This document shows, in pieces, positions 1-10,540 of a DNA stretch of 64,000 nucleotides. The stretch spans positions 5,394,001 through 5,458,000 of the forward strand of contig JAULSU010000004.1 of the NCBI GenBank assembly GCA_030512335.1, in the 5' to 3' direction. The position numbers and the translations under genes are program-made. How positions within the stretch are numbered: the stretch's first letter is position 1; each line of letters begins with the position of its first letter. The stretch is from Immersiella caudata. Taxonomy: Eukaryota > Ascomycota > Sordariomycetes > Sordariales > Lasiosphaeriaceae. The notes beneath the pieces were generated by a model. That model was not told the DNA's origin. It did no database searches and saw only the letters and a program-made list of their open reading frames with translations.

Positions 1-200
1 AGACAGATGTGGTAAAACCAGGTTTGGGGACCGGTTTGGGTGGCTAGCTGTTAGTTTTGTTGGGTGTTTGCGTTCTTGTGTCTGCGCGCCAACTGCCTAC
101 ATAGCAATATCGAATGCATGCATGCTTGTTTGAGTCTTGGTTGATTGCGAGAGTGATAGTTATTGAGGAGATGTGGTTGTCTGCGCTCTGAGTGCTCGCT

Positions 201-1465
201 TCATGCCTTGTCTTGAGGCTCCCCCGCTGACTGTCTCCTGCCATTGTTCATCCCCATGATAAGAGCCCGCACCACATCTTTGCCGCTCATCTTGGCGGAG
301 ACGGGTATCCGATTGCAGACGGCCAAGGAAATACAAGCCGTACCGTCGCAGGTTGAGCGGTTCGGGATGGACACTTGGAACGGGTCATGCTCTCGAAACT
401 TCTCTCCGTCTCCTAGTATCGTAGACCCCGCCCAAAGCTCCACCGTTTCACGAACCTTGGCCGCTTTGCCCGCATCCGAATCCATGGCCATGATTCGAAT
501 AGCGTTGCAGAACACCTCACAAGGAGACGAAGTGTAATCCGTCGTAATTCGCGCTCTATCCTCCTCAGTGAGCAGTCCGAGAAGCGCGAATATCCGGTCC
601 CTTGAGTCCGTGCAGCTGAAATCCCTCGTGGCTTCGACAAGATACATCATCGACAGTCCCTTTTCTCTCGAGAAGCGTTCCTTCAACAGAAAGAGGTACA
701 TCCGCCAGAGTAACAAGTCTGCAAACGCAGTGTTGACGAAGTAGTACGACGATCTGTCAACGTACGCAAGAACCTCCTGCACAACCCCAAAAAGAGAATA
801 TTGCTCCACGCTCGAGTGCCCGCACAGAAACCAGACCATCAGCCGGGGAGCCATGAACTCTTGTAGGATCCACATGCGCGTCCACCAATCTCTCGAGAAG
901 AAAGAATACAGCGCCCGAGCGTTGAATGGCGGTTCTTCTTCCCGGTCGAGAAAAGGCGACCAACGATGAATATCGCTCAGGAGTTGATCGCTCCCATCAC
1001 CTGCCGGACCCAGCCAGGCGACAACCCATTGGGCGTTCGCAAAGACGTGTCGCATGTTGGCGACTTGGACGAACTTCTCGGATGCATCTTGCTGGTTTAT
1101 ACATACGGCATCAACCCAGAGGAGATACTCGCAGTACTGGATGAGGCCGGCAAGTCGTCCCTCTTTGAGGCTGAGGATATGGGCGAGTGCTGAGTGGAGG
1201 TTTACCGTGATCAGGGCGGGCTTTCCGTTGACGATGATTTCCTTCTTGGCGGCTGAGCTTCCCCAGGTGTAGGAGAGGGCGATGTATTTTTCTTTGGTTC
1301 GGAGATGGGCAGCTCCAACAGTGTGCATTCGATGGAGTGGGACTTCGAGTCTGAAGAGGGGTGGAGTTTGACGAGACGGATCGAGTCGTTTGGGAGGGGC
1401 TGGTAGGAGATGCCACAATCCAAGGAGGATACGTTTTCGTCGACCCATGGTTGTGGATTTGCCAT
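201..1465 (-). CDS. HET-domain protein, reading frame broken once
   Basis: A HET (PF06985) heterokaryon-incompatibility-type protein, a family linked to cell death after fusion of unlike individuals. The block from YIALSYTWG through LLWVDAVCINQQD to the VVAWLGP stretch carries the three conserved HET motifs. The natural N-terminus starts at the ATG at 1465 (MANPQPW) and runs to LLELPISEPKK in one frame. The HET core continues in another frame after a five-base T run (five A on the coding strand) at 1287-1291. One extra base or two fewer bases there would join the frames. No splice signals explain the switch, so it is either a homopolymer sequencing error or a real inactivating indel. A longer uninterrupted frame reaches 1619, but its first part has none of the expected HET N-terminal character. 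The C-terminal third is short for the family and has no recognised effector domain. Confidence 0.85.
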
Positions 1466-1576
1466 GGTGGTTGATTTTCTGGGCCAAGGTGAACGAAACG
1501 GGGATTGTGGGGTTGAGTTGGGCCGTCGTTGCTTGGTTGCCTGGCCCTGGGCGTTTCCTGACCAAGGTGAGGATTA

Positions 1577-1690
1577 GCGGCATGTGCCGCTGCATTCCGG
1601 CACCGGCAGCAGCACCCAACCATCAACTTCCTTTGGCAGCATCCGCCTCGGTTGAGCATCGCCCCCACTTCCCAGACCGGCTCTCACGAA
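1577..1690. repeat. Diverged direct repeat, copy A
   Basis: About 110 bp upstream of the first HET gene is similar to 2820-2930. Shared blocks include CATTCCGGCACC, CCATCAACTT, ATCCGCCTCGG and CCCCCACTTCCCAGA followed by CGGCTCTCAC. The copies differ mostly by transitions and a small indel. Confidence 0.7.
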
Positions 1691-2040
1691 GTACCTCCTA
1701 TTGAGCTTCTCTCTTTCCCAGGATTATGGTAGAACCCTTCCCAGCTCATTTTGTCTTTTACTGTGCCTTTGGGCAGCACCCAAAGCCGAGACCCCGCCCC
1801 CACCCTCCCCCCCACCCCCGACAACATGTTCGCCTCTCGCTGGATCCCAACTAGCTTTCGTTGGTTCCCTTTCGAACTGAAAATCGTCGGGTCTTCATGT
1901 CCCTTGCTGTTTTTCACACACTATCTTCGCCGCATCACTGACATATTTTGCTGTTACGACTTGGGTGGTTAGTACCCCCAGAACATTACCGAGTTCATTT
2001 GTTCTTGGATACCTTCACTGTCTACCTGGAGGGCGCGATT
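1691..2040. other. Intergenic, nothing recognised
   Basis: A CT- and C-rich spacer between the HET gene promoter and the broken GTPase-like gene. I see no supported gene, RNA or mobile element here. Confidence 0.5.
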
Positions 2041-2655
2041 ATGTCCGACCAGCCTTTACTGCTCGAAGTGCTAAAAACCCGTGAGAAGGTTTGCTTCATT
2101 GTCGTGGGCGAAACCGGAGCCGACAAGAGTTCCTTTATCCGAAACTGTAGCCCAAGCCTCCTTCCCATTGTGGTACCCCCCCTCGGTCTTCTTTCCGCTG
2201 CTATTGCCTAGATTTAGCGTCAGTGGGGTAACCCGCGTGGCTTCGATGAGGAACTTCTTCGCGTACTGCGAGAACCGATATGGGATTACGGCGCTGATCA
2301 CAAGCAGCTGCTTGCTCTTTATGCTACTCTAAGCCAGGCATCCGTCAAAACATTCAACAGATCGGATGTGTCTGAACCAGCACACTATGGGTGTCTTCTG
2401 CATCGGGACTGGTTTGAAGACGACCTCTTCGACGGCGATGACGCGGAAACCAGACAGATGCACCAAGAACTAGACTCCCTCTCGAATTGGCCTAGCATTC
2501 GACAGAAACTAGTGGACTTGCTAGACGAACGAACTCCAGCGATCAGCAACAAGGAGGCTCGCAAAGAAGTAGCTGGCCACAACGCTACCCAACTGCAGGA
2601 GACTCTTCCACGCTCGAGAGAGACTCAGAGTTTCCGGCCAGGCTTGAAAAGCTGA
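2041..2655 (+). pseudogene. P-loop GTPase-like gene remnant
   Basis: A Met-initiated stretch reads CFIVVGETGADKSSFIR, which resembles the P-loop opening of fungal AIG1/dynamin-type G-domain proteins. The lysine of the GxxxxGKS signature is out of place (GETGADKS). After two in-frame stops at 2209-2217, the same frame reopens at 2218 with RGFDEELLRVLREPIWDYG, where such proteins carry a PGFD (G3) motif, and runs to 2655 through an acidic helical segment. Most of the G domain between P-loop and G3 is missing. An intron covering the stops is conceivable (GT at 2171 or 2173, AG near 2221) but would not restore the lost domain. I regard it as a decayed fragment. Family assignment is tentative. Confidence 0.45.
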
Positions 2656-2819
2656 TTCGACGATTCGACAAGAGGGGATCGAGGAATATGCTCGAGCCTG
2701 CCTCAGATACCCATCAAATAGAACACGCGTATTTGGATGAGAACAGGGATGGGCTTCATAGCATGCCTTACGTAGCCTGAAATAAATTGTCTCGTTCAAG
2801 GTCACGGCCAAGATTTACC

Positions 2820-2930
2820 TACCGGCATATACCGCCACATTCCGGCACCAACACCATCAACTTGGGGGAATCCGCCTCGGCTAAGGTCACATCACCCCCA
2901 CTTCCCAGATCGGCTCTCACATAAATCTCC
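2820..2930. repeat. Diverged direct repeat, copy B
   Basis: Second copy of the repeat at 1577-1690, in the same orientation, ending about 70 bp before the start codon of the secreted protein gene. It may carry shared promoter or leader sequence. That role is inference from position only. Confidence 0.7.
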
Positions 2931-3001
2931 AGTGCATTGATATCATTGCTGAACCCGTGGATACGCAAAGTGTGGCAACTGGGAAGGAACTTGAAGTGAA
3001 G

Positions 3002-3419
3002 ATGCTGATGATTGTTCTCTTGGTCGCAGCAAGCACTATTACTCCGACGCTTGGAGCGCCGCAAGGTATTGGCTGGTGAGTTACTCCTCCAGAAAGAGGG
3101 GTGTTCAGTATCTCAAACTTCATTAGGAACGACTGGTATTGCAACTGCTACAAGCCCGGCACAAGAGAGTCGGAAGTTGGAGACCTGTGCCAGCAGGCAA
3201 CCGGTGACATCATAGTAACAAGGGGTATCGTACAGGTACGCACTCATGAACTGGGTATTTTATCACGGCTAATTTTTCAAGTGCCATATTAGCATCGTCG
3301 CCGTCCTTCCGAACCCGGGCTTGGAAGTTTTCACAAACGAGACTTGCGAGACGAGCTATGGTGAAGGTTGGCAGGGACAATGTGCTGGGAGTTCTGTCGC
3401 ATTGGATCCTGGTATTTAA
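3002..3419 (+). CDS. Small secreted six-cysteine protein
   Basis: A three-exon gene whose frame shows only after splicing: exons 3002-3075, 3127-3235 and 3282-3419. Intron 1 is 51 nt (GTGAGT to CATTAG) and intron 2 is 46 nt (GTACGC, CTAAT branch, TTCAAG). The predicted protein has 106 residues. It begins with a hydrophobic signal peptide (MLMIVLLVAAS...TLGAPQ). The mature part has six cysteines, in the contexts WYCNCYKPG, DLCQQ, VQCHIS, NETCET and GQCAG. An NET sequon is a possible N-glycosylation site. The even cysteine number suggests disulfides and an extracellular role. I recognise no named family. Secreted effector or defence peptide is a hypothesis. The choice among close acceptors for intron 2 rests on frame and cysteine content. 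Confidence 0.65.
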
Positions 3420-3574
3420 CGCTGAAAGGACATTGAGTACAGACTCGGCTTGCGAAAATAATGTACAAAGGGACTAGAACGACCCCAACTCTACTTTTCC
3501 CTACTGGACTGTCGAAACATGGCACACTTGACCGCTTTGGGGCACTGAACATCCCTATTCTACGGCTTCATGCG

Positions 3575-4618
3575 TCAGAGATTCTGCATGATCCCGGGAT
3601 GAATCCGCTCCAGTCTCGCTGTCAGCTCTCCCCACAGCTTCTTCTGTGTCTGACTCCCTTCGTCGCTCAAGACAAAGTCCGAGGGCCTACCCTTCTTGTT
3701 AGCAAGATTTTGCAAAGGAAGTTTTAAAACGAATACTCACTTCCCAACTTTGCCATAGTCAAAGTACTGACCATTGCTCGACTCATCCGCTGAAGCAGGA
3801 AGCACCAGAGTCCGTCCTCCCTCCTCAGCCGTGAGCGCAAGAATCCTCCTCATCGCCTTCATGTAAACCTCAAACAGCGCACTCCCATGCCTCATAATCT
3901 CCGTCTTGCAAAACCCCGGGTTCGCCACCGACACCGCCACCCTCCCCTCCTTCCCTTCCTTCCCCAACTCACTCGCCAACTCCCTCGCCACCAAAAGTTG
4001 AATCATCTTCGACACATAATACCTCTCCCCCATCCGAGCCTTCCCCTTATCATCCAACCCCGCCAACACATCCCCTTCCTTCCTCTCTTCAAACTTCGTC
4101 ATCCAATGCGTAAAACTCCCTGTGAAAACCACCCTCCCCGCCGCCCCCGTCTTCACCGCCGTCTCCCTCATCTTCGGCAACACCCCCATAACCAGCAACA
4201 TGCTACTCACCACATTCACCACCACCGTCTTCTCGCTCCCCTCTGCCTCCTCAAAATCAAACAGAAAAACCCCCGCGTTCGCCACCACGACATCCAATCT
4301 CTCCAACCCCTTAACCCTCTCAATCACCTTCTCAACAGAAGCATACCTCGCCAAATCAAGCTCCCACACCTCGACTACCCCCGTCCGACCGGTACTCCGC
4401 TCGATGTCCTCTGCGGCTTTCTGGCCTTTTTCAAGGGATCGCACGGCGAGAATGACTTTGGCAGCATCGAGACGGACAAAGTGGCGAGCGGCTTCGAGGC
4501 CCATGCCGGTGTTGGAGCCGGTGATGAGGATGGCTTGGGAGGTGAAAGGGCGGGAAGGGATGGGGATTTTGGTGAGGAATTGGCCGGTTAGGTGTTCGCG
4601 GAGGATGCGGGTTGTCAT
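3575..4618 (-). CDS. Short-chain dehydrogenase/reductase
   Basis: A classical SDR (PF00106), close in style to retinol dehydrogenase/WW-domain oxidoreductase-like fungal enzymes, expected to use NAD(P)H on an unknown carbonyl or alcohol substrate. Seen in the sequence: Rossmann motif ILITGSNTGMGLEAA, the NAG motif in VVANAGVFLF, the catalytic serine region VVFTGSFTHW and the YVSK catalytic Tyr/Lys pair. The long open frame ends just after GKVGK at 3737. A 54-nt intron (donor at 3740, branch GCTAAC, acceptor ending at 3687) adds a second exon, 3686-3575. Its C-terminus (QKKLWGELTARLERIHPG) is typical of fungal members. Spliced length is 329 aa, as expected for the family. The start at 4618 precedes the usual short N-terminal helix. 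Confidence 0.88.
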
Positions 4619-5409
4619 TTTTGGGTGGGTGAGGGGGGACTTCGGGGTTTAAGAGGGGATTGTTTGGGTGGGTGATGAGGAAAATGCAATTCTCTTCGGA
4701 GGAAACGCTGGTGTGAAATGAGACGAGAGGTGCGAGGCAGGTTCGGCTCAATGGTGGGAATTTGGGACTGGTTGTTTGAGACTGCTATGTGGGTTCTACT
4801 TTACAACAGACAGGAAGACGAGAGGAGGTCCTTATTTTATATCTTGAACGAAAGAAAGCTGAAAAGGCCTAATCTCCGGCAGGCTTTGACGGCGTCGTCG
4901 TCAAAGCCAGTCTCAATGAGACCCACTTATTTCGCGACCCGGGCCCGCGGGACCGGCGAAGTGGGGCCACGAAAAGCGGCCCAAAATCTCTCCGACTGCT
5001 CCGGTTGCTGGTCAATCATTTCCGATGAGCCACCTGCCGCTGGCTGCGCGCTGACAGCCGACGGCAATTGGCGCTGGGCTGCTCGAAGAACCCGGCACCC
5101 GAGCCCGCCGCTGTTTGTGCGAAGGCCAAGCCGAAAGCGAGACAGGTTCACGGCCGGAGTTTTTGGTTGTATTTCCCCGACTCATCGAAGGAATGAGCAG
5201 ACGTGATTGACGCCATCATGCGAGGAAGCCTGGACGCGAGCACATTTGGTAAAAAGATCCAGATGGTATTGGAAAAACAGCGGCCCGACAATGCTGCTTC
5301 GGGCCGCGAAAGTGAAGTTCAAAGGTTATGCAGTAAATCCCCTGTGTATGCGATGTATCCCAAGGTGCAAACTCCATGCGCCGCGCAATGCAATTGTTCA
5401 TCCGTCATG
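4619..5409. other. Intergenic region
   Basis: Promoter side of the SDR gene and 3' side of the small membrane protein gene. Open frames here lack family features. Nothing supported. Confidence 0.5.
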
Positions 5410-5672
5410 TTATTTCCCTCTCCCCCAAGCACATGACCCTTGTTTGACAATCCCCCAGTACATCACGAGTCCCATGCTGACGAAGATCGTAACGACTGCA
5501 TCTCGTTAGCAACAGCTCAAATGGCTTGGTGAGACGGAAAAAGGGGAGCCAACGTACGAACTGCGATTGTCTCTGGCACAGTATGATCAATCTCCCTTCT
5601 GAGTATGACGTGGCTGGCCTCCTCCAGACCCTGCGCAAGGTCCTGGACGTCGGGGAATCGTAGGGCGGGCAT
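5410..5672 (-). CDS. Small single-pass membrane protein (66 aa)
   Basis: A two-exon gene: exon 1 is 5672-5558 (starting MPALRFPDVQDLAQGLEEAS) and exon 2 is 5495-5410. The 62-nt intron has a perfect GTACGT donor, a GCTAAC branch and an ATGCAG acceptor. Joining them gives an amphipathic, charged N-terminal half and one transmembrane helix around residues 36-58 (TIAVLVTIFVSMGLVMYWG). A short basic tail contains one cysteine. No family recognised. Topology suggests a C-terminally anchored organellar or ER membrane protein, which is inference. The start codon lies 14 nt downstream of a 31-nt A tract on the coding strand, so the leader would be extremely A-rich if transcription begins upstream of it. 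Confidence 0.6.
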
Positions 5673-5684
5673 GGTGGACGTGGT

Positions 5685-5685
<1 letters not shown>

Positions 5686-5716
<31 letters not shown>
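5686..5716. repeat. 31-nt poly-T homopolymer
   Basis: An uninterrupted T run; it is poly-A on the strand of the adjacent small membrane protein gene. Length is likely unstable in replication and sequencing. Confidence 0.9.
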
Positions 5717-5717
<1 letters not shown>

Positions 5718-7380
5718 GTATTTCGTTTTAGCGCGTATTAGAAATAGGTACCGTCGATGGGATCTGTCCAGCAGTCCAAGCTGCGCGGTGCTCGCAACGG
5801 TGTGCCGCTGGGGCAAGTCGGGAAGAAGAGATCTCTTTTCCAGCAAAGTCATTGACGCAAACAGTAGGATGCGCCGCAGTACATAAGTACAGGCAAACTC
5901 GCAACGTTTGCTCCGGAGGCTTTGATGCGAAACGTTGTCCTCTCCATTGTGGTCGCATGCCCAGAGTTCGAGTGCCGTCTCGGACCTGGGCGTGGGGCTC
6001 AGCGGTCGGAAAATGAGACGACCAAGCGGGCGCATCCACGCGTTTTGCGGCTCTGAACGCTGAGGAAGAGGCGGGCGTGGGTCCACTCTGGTGAGTGCAA
6101 CATCCGATAATTGTCGTGGCGTGTTTCATGATCAGGTCAGTAGAAAACATCACGGCTCCACCATCAGTTTCATCATCAACAGGGGCTGCACCCCAAGAGG
6201 ATCCATCACCAGACATGGAATTGTCCACATCTTGTCCAAAAAGCGATGAAGGTCCAGAAACCGTCAAAAATTTGTGTACTCGGGCTCATCGATGTTCTTT
6301 CCGCTGACCAGCAGCTAAAGCGTCCTTTCTGCTTGCTCTGCAGGCGATGCCAAGTGCTCGGGCTAGCAAATCGCGGCGGCTGAGCGGCCAGCTAGATGGC
6401 CAGATTGACTGCAGCCAACAGATTTCGAGCGATGAGCCCAGCTTGAGCGCCAGTAGACGCCGGGTGAGTCTAGACGTGTTTCCAATGCCGCAACCTGGCC
6501 GACAAGAGGATGTGTGAGAAAAAAAATACCAGCGTGTTGGCGGGGGGGGGGGGGGGGGGGGGGGGGGGGGTGATGCTTGGCTGTTTCCTGGGAGAATCCA
6601 TGGTGCGCGAATGTCACGAGAAACCCCATTGGATCCCGATTCGGAGGTTAACTGCTTAGGCAGTCTGCCCCTCCCTTGCGTCGACTTCCGCAGGAGAGAC
6701 AGCTGCAGATTCGGACTTGAAGATCAATATTAACTGGCGACGGAAGCTTGAAACGGAACGGCCGTTGTGACGGAAATGAGAGGAGGAAACTTGGAGATTG
6801 GGAAAGTGGTGACATATGTTCGGCCAGCCGCTCCTTCCTCCCAATGTTCCTTTCGTCGGATCTTGCCGTCTCCTTTGCGAAAGTTCTCACATTCTCGCCC
6901 TCGTCGCCGTCCATCGCAGGAAGTGTGACCTCTTCATGCCATTGTCATCTGTCAATCCGCCTCAACGACAAAGATCCCCGATCTGGGATTCACGCCTCTC
7001 TCAAGTTCCGGAACTATGGCAATGATCAACATAAGCAATGTGCAATCCGATCCGCACAAAGAGCAGACCGCAACACAAAAAGAACAATCCCATCCTCGGC
7101 GGCCGCGGCCAAAAATGGACGGAAGGCTACGACTGACTCTTTGTCGATTCGACGACAATAAAACTGTCCTGGGCACAATAGCAAAGACGCACAGAGACGG
7201 ATGTCACATAAAAACGGCGCTGGCCATCCTGTAGAACCGATTGTGCGGCAACCTACAGCCTTACACTGCTACTAAAACACCAGTCCCGGCAACCGAGCAT
7301 CAGTGTACACCCCCAGCTGTCCAACATTTAACATTCGATCCATGTCACTTGCCCTTTACAAACAATCACAAACCATCACA
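5717..7380. other. Gene-poor spacer with poly-G tract
   Basis: About 1.66 kb without a convincing gene. Open frames on both strands (for example around 5728-6267 minus and 6748-7161 plus) show low-complexity, shadow-like composition and no splice-supported exons. It holds the 29-nt G run listed separately. The final 100 bases are probably the leader of the gene at 7381. Confidence 0.5.
6542..6570 (+). repeat. 29-nt poly-G tract
   Basis: A continuous G run able to form G-quadruplexes on the plus strand. Exact length is uncertain because such runs are error-prone. Confidence 0.9.
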
Positions 7381-7677
7381 ATGTGTAAAGTAGTCTTCGA
7401 CGAGTACAACTGCGGGCGGTGCGGAGAACTCACAATGTCAAAGGTCACTGTTTCCGAGTGCCTGCACATCAAGAAACAAAATATCGCATACTTTGGTGCT
7501 GGAGGCCAACCCAAGAACTGCAAGGCCTGGACCGAATGCAAATACGAAGCTGAAAAGGTGGCTAAGAAGCATCGCGGACACTGTGAGCCACACTGCGACA
7601 AGACTCGGGCGCAAAGAGCCCCGTCGGTTATTAAAGCTCCAGACCCGTTTGGCTACGAGGATCAGTACGAAACTTGA
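7381..7677 (+). CDS. Small cysteine-rich protein (98 aa)
   Basis: A single-exon gene. The start is chosen at 7381 because of the good context (ATCACAATGTGT) and the A/C-rich leader, rather than the in-frame ATG at 7342. The protein starts MCKVVFDEYNCGRCG and has eight cysteines, including CGRC, SEC, NCK, ECK, GHCEPHC. There is no signal peptide, so a cytosolic, metal-binding or redox-structured protein is more likely than a secreted one. Central lysines and a proline/acidic C-terminus (DPFGYEDQYET) suggest a soluble protein. I recognise the style of small conserved fungal cysteine proteins but no named family. Function unknown. Confidence 0.6.
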   Translation: MCKVVFDEYNCGRCGELTMSKVTVSECLHIKKQNIAYFGAGGQPKNCKAWTECKYEAEKVAKKHRGHCEPHCDKTRAQRAPSVIKAPDPFGYEDQYET

Positions 7678-8283
7678 AGGATCCTGCGAAAGTTTTCTTT
7701 GAACGGGCTGAACAAGGCCTGAGAATATGACCGCACTCGATAGTGAAAAGTGCCGCTAATTGGAAAGTTCACATAATACAAACATCCAACTTACCCTACC
7801 CTTTGTCTTCGTTCCTTCGAACAATGTGATTGTTTGCCTCTGACCAACGTGTATTTCTCAGACCCAACAAGAACACAACGCTTGGCAAATCAACGCGAAT
7901 CATTCTGCAAAGAACAAGTTATTTCTGGAGGTGGCGCGAGTTCAACAAAACTCAGAGCCGGCAACTCTCGGCGTTTTTCCCCCACTCGGGGTGCTCAACT
8001 GTATGACAACTCACTGTGCAACATGCAACAAATGAATCAGACGGCCGTAGCCCACGCGGCTCCGAAGTTGGCCGGAAGTTGACAGCGTTGCCCAGTCAGA
8101 CGCGGCAAATTCGGGGATTACATTGACGTGCGACTGTCACCTCGCTGGGGAGATACGTGGGTAGCACGCCGCTGGATAATAACATAAGATGGCGGTCTCA
8201 GATCCTCTGAGAACGTTGCAGCTTCTTCCTCGTACACTGTTCTCGACTCCCGGAAGGCTGATAGTTCCCACGACTCAAACGCC
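7678..8283. other. Intergenic region
   Basis: Terminator region of the Cys-rich protein gene and promoter of the tetraspan gene. One 82-codon frame (7834-8082) has no supporting features. Confidence 0.5.
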
Positions 8284-8933
8284 ATGGACTCACGACTGAC
8301 GTGTCCGCTCTGGACTCGGTACATGGCCAAGGGCCTTTCGACGCTGTTCAATTTGGCTGGGCTGATCCTCTTCATCATTGCCAAATCTAATGGCATCCCG
8401 GACGCCATTCCGGCGTATGTAATCGTATGTTCCATTTCCCTTTCCCTCTCTCTTTCACTGATTGTATGAGACTGACCAGCGCCCGTTGTCATTACAGTGC
8501 CCTCTGATGATCATCATGAGCGTCTGGGGGATGATCCATGTCCGAAAAGCCATCAAGGGATTGAAGCATCCAGGCCGTGGTGCAACGGGACTCGCTGCGA
8601 TTTTCGATCTTTTCCAGTGCGGCCTCGCCCTTTGCGCTGGCATCGGCTCTTGGTACTTGATTGTCCGCGCGGATCGAAGTATCATCGACGGCAAGGACAC
8701 AACAGATGCGCTGCCTTATTTGGCACATCCGAAGACGTTAGGAGGTCAGCTCGCTACGATCGCTGTTCTTGTGCTCTCGGCTGTTGCGTAAGTGTCTCTT
8801 TCCCTTGGACCCGATGGATACAATTGACGTTTTCCTGTGCAGAGGCATACATTTTGCTAGTGCTATAGTGGCATGCACCGAGTGCGGGACGATCGCGAGA
8901 CACCGAAAGAGGAACCCGCCTTCCAAGGCATAA
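8284..8933 (+). CDS. Four-helix (MARVEL-like) membrane protein
   Basis: Three exons: 8284-8424, 8498-8787 and 8843-8933, with canonical introns (GTATGT to TTACAG, and GTAAGT to GTGCAG). The 173-residue product has four hydrophobic segments: GLSTLFNLAGLILFIIA, CPLMIIMSVWGMIHV, IFDLFQCGLALCAGIGSWYL and LATIAVLVLSAVAGIHFASAIVA. This four-helix arrangement with a cytosolic basic tail (RHRKRNPPSKA) is typical of fungal MARVEL-type membrane proteins. That family link rests on topology, not a diagnostic motif. Likely located in the plasma membrane or endomembranes. Confidence 0.75.
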
Positions 8934-10540
8934 CTTCAAGAGAAAACCAGAGACGCCTCATCCACCCTTAATCACTGCCTCCTAATATATCCCTCATCCT
9001 CTCACAAAATTCTAAGTGACAACCCTTCAACTGGGCGGAGCGGGAAGGTGCCAGACAGAGAGAAAAGGGGGAGCTGGAGGGTAGTGTATGGTGAGATGCT
9101 GTCCACGGGGCTTGCTGGAGAGAGGTGTCTTCGGAGTCTTGGTAAGGGAAAGATGGGGCTCACAGCACCAAAGAGGGGAGGGAAGAAGATGAGGGAGAGG
9201 CCGGCGAGAGGTGAAAGACGTGCGAGTTGGATGTATGGGATCCAAGATCAGGGTAGACGGTCGACCCGGGTGCCGGAGTGGCGACCGCCATACTGTTTGT
9301 GAGAGGGCGATCTTCTCAGATGAAAGAGCAGTTGGAGGCATGATGGACAAGATGACTGTGTGTCTTCGGGTCGATAGTCAGGGTTCTTCAACCGGGCGAT
9401 TTAGTGACCGGGTTCTGTGTCTGGAGAGAATGATGCGCTCATCTGGCAAGACCTACAGACATCATGTTTCCGGACGAGTCACTGAGATTCACCTATTCTT
9501 TTGTACAAGCACATGGCTTCGCGGCCGCTGTTGGGAACCAAACTTGTGAAGACCGGCACCCGGCGCTGTGCTCCATGCTGGAGCTGCTCCTCGGCCCTGG
9601 CCTCGCCATCTCAAATTCTCTGTCGGCATCACCCGATAACAGTCGGGCTGGCCAGACCAAGCCTACGAAGGATCAAGTATTGCAACCTGCGCGGGCTTCA
9701 AGCTCACCAATCATGTGTTAGCACCCCAATTCATACTGTGCTCAAGCAAGAGACCTCTCCCGCGTGTCAGCCTCACGAAGAAGTTGGGGGGCTGTGTTTC
9801 AGCTAGGTACTTGGGTCGCTAAAACCAGGTGAACCCACATTGGATTAAGAGGGGCCTTGATGCGATGGGGCTGGCATGTTGGAGGGTGCTCCCGATTCGG
9901 TGGAATGAGGCCAACATCCCGCGTATTTTTGGGTGGAAACCCGACGCCCGTTTTCTTGGCATGCCAGTGGGAGGACGATATGGGACGCCATAGGCGTTCT
10001 TGGATGCACTTTGTCCCCACTGTTGGTGCTTTTTTTGTCAGTATGGTGTTGCTATCGAGGAAAGTGACGATGCGGGTTGAGTTTGGGACGAGCCGACCAG
10101 TTTCCGGGATTTCGAGTGAAAGCATTCTGGATGGGGCCACCGTTCGTTGCAGGCAGAGCGCCCATTGGGAAACCATAGGAGGAATGCACCGAAGCCAGGC
10201 AGAGATGGAGTGATGTTGAATGGGTTAGCGAAAGGGGGCCAACCCCCGATTTGGGCAGCTTCATCTAGTCCCCGATAGGAGTGAAGATGCCACCTGGCGC
10301 TTTGGGCAGTTAATCAAGAGCTATTAGCCAGGCGAGATGCTCTGTCCAGCTGCTCTGCGGTTTGTTGGGTGATGCTGGTTGAGGCAGTCACCCCAACCAT
10401 GCATGGCCTCTCTGAGCGAGATCGTGCGTGGCAGCCACGACGGCTACGATGGAGCTGACTTGGATTGTCGCGTTGAGAAGAGTGAGACGAGATGCTTTGG
10501 TGGCAATGGAGGTTCTTCCAAGAAGGGAAGAGGGACATGA
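8934..10540. other. Intergenic, no supported gene
   Basis: About 1.6 kb between the tetraspan gene and the P450 relic. Several frames of about 100 codons occur on both strands, but none has a domain, signal peptide or splice-consistent extension. Confidence 0.5.

Noticed and set aside
3887..4591. 234-codon plus-strand His/Pro/Leu-rich frame
   Set aside because: Antisense shadow of the SDR gene.
5605..5886. 93-codon plus-strand frame with a poly-Phe run
   Set aside because: Created by the T homopolymer; the spliced minus-strand gene explains the region better.
5728..6267. 179-codon minus-strand frame
   Set aside because: No recognisable domain, low-complexity mix, and a competing frame overlaps; could not be supported as a gene.
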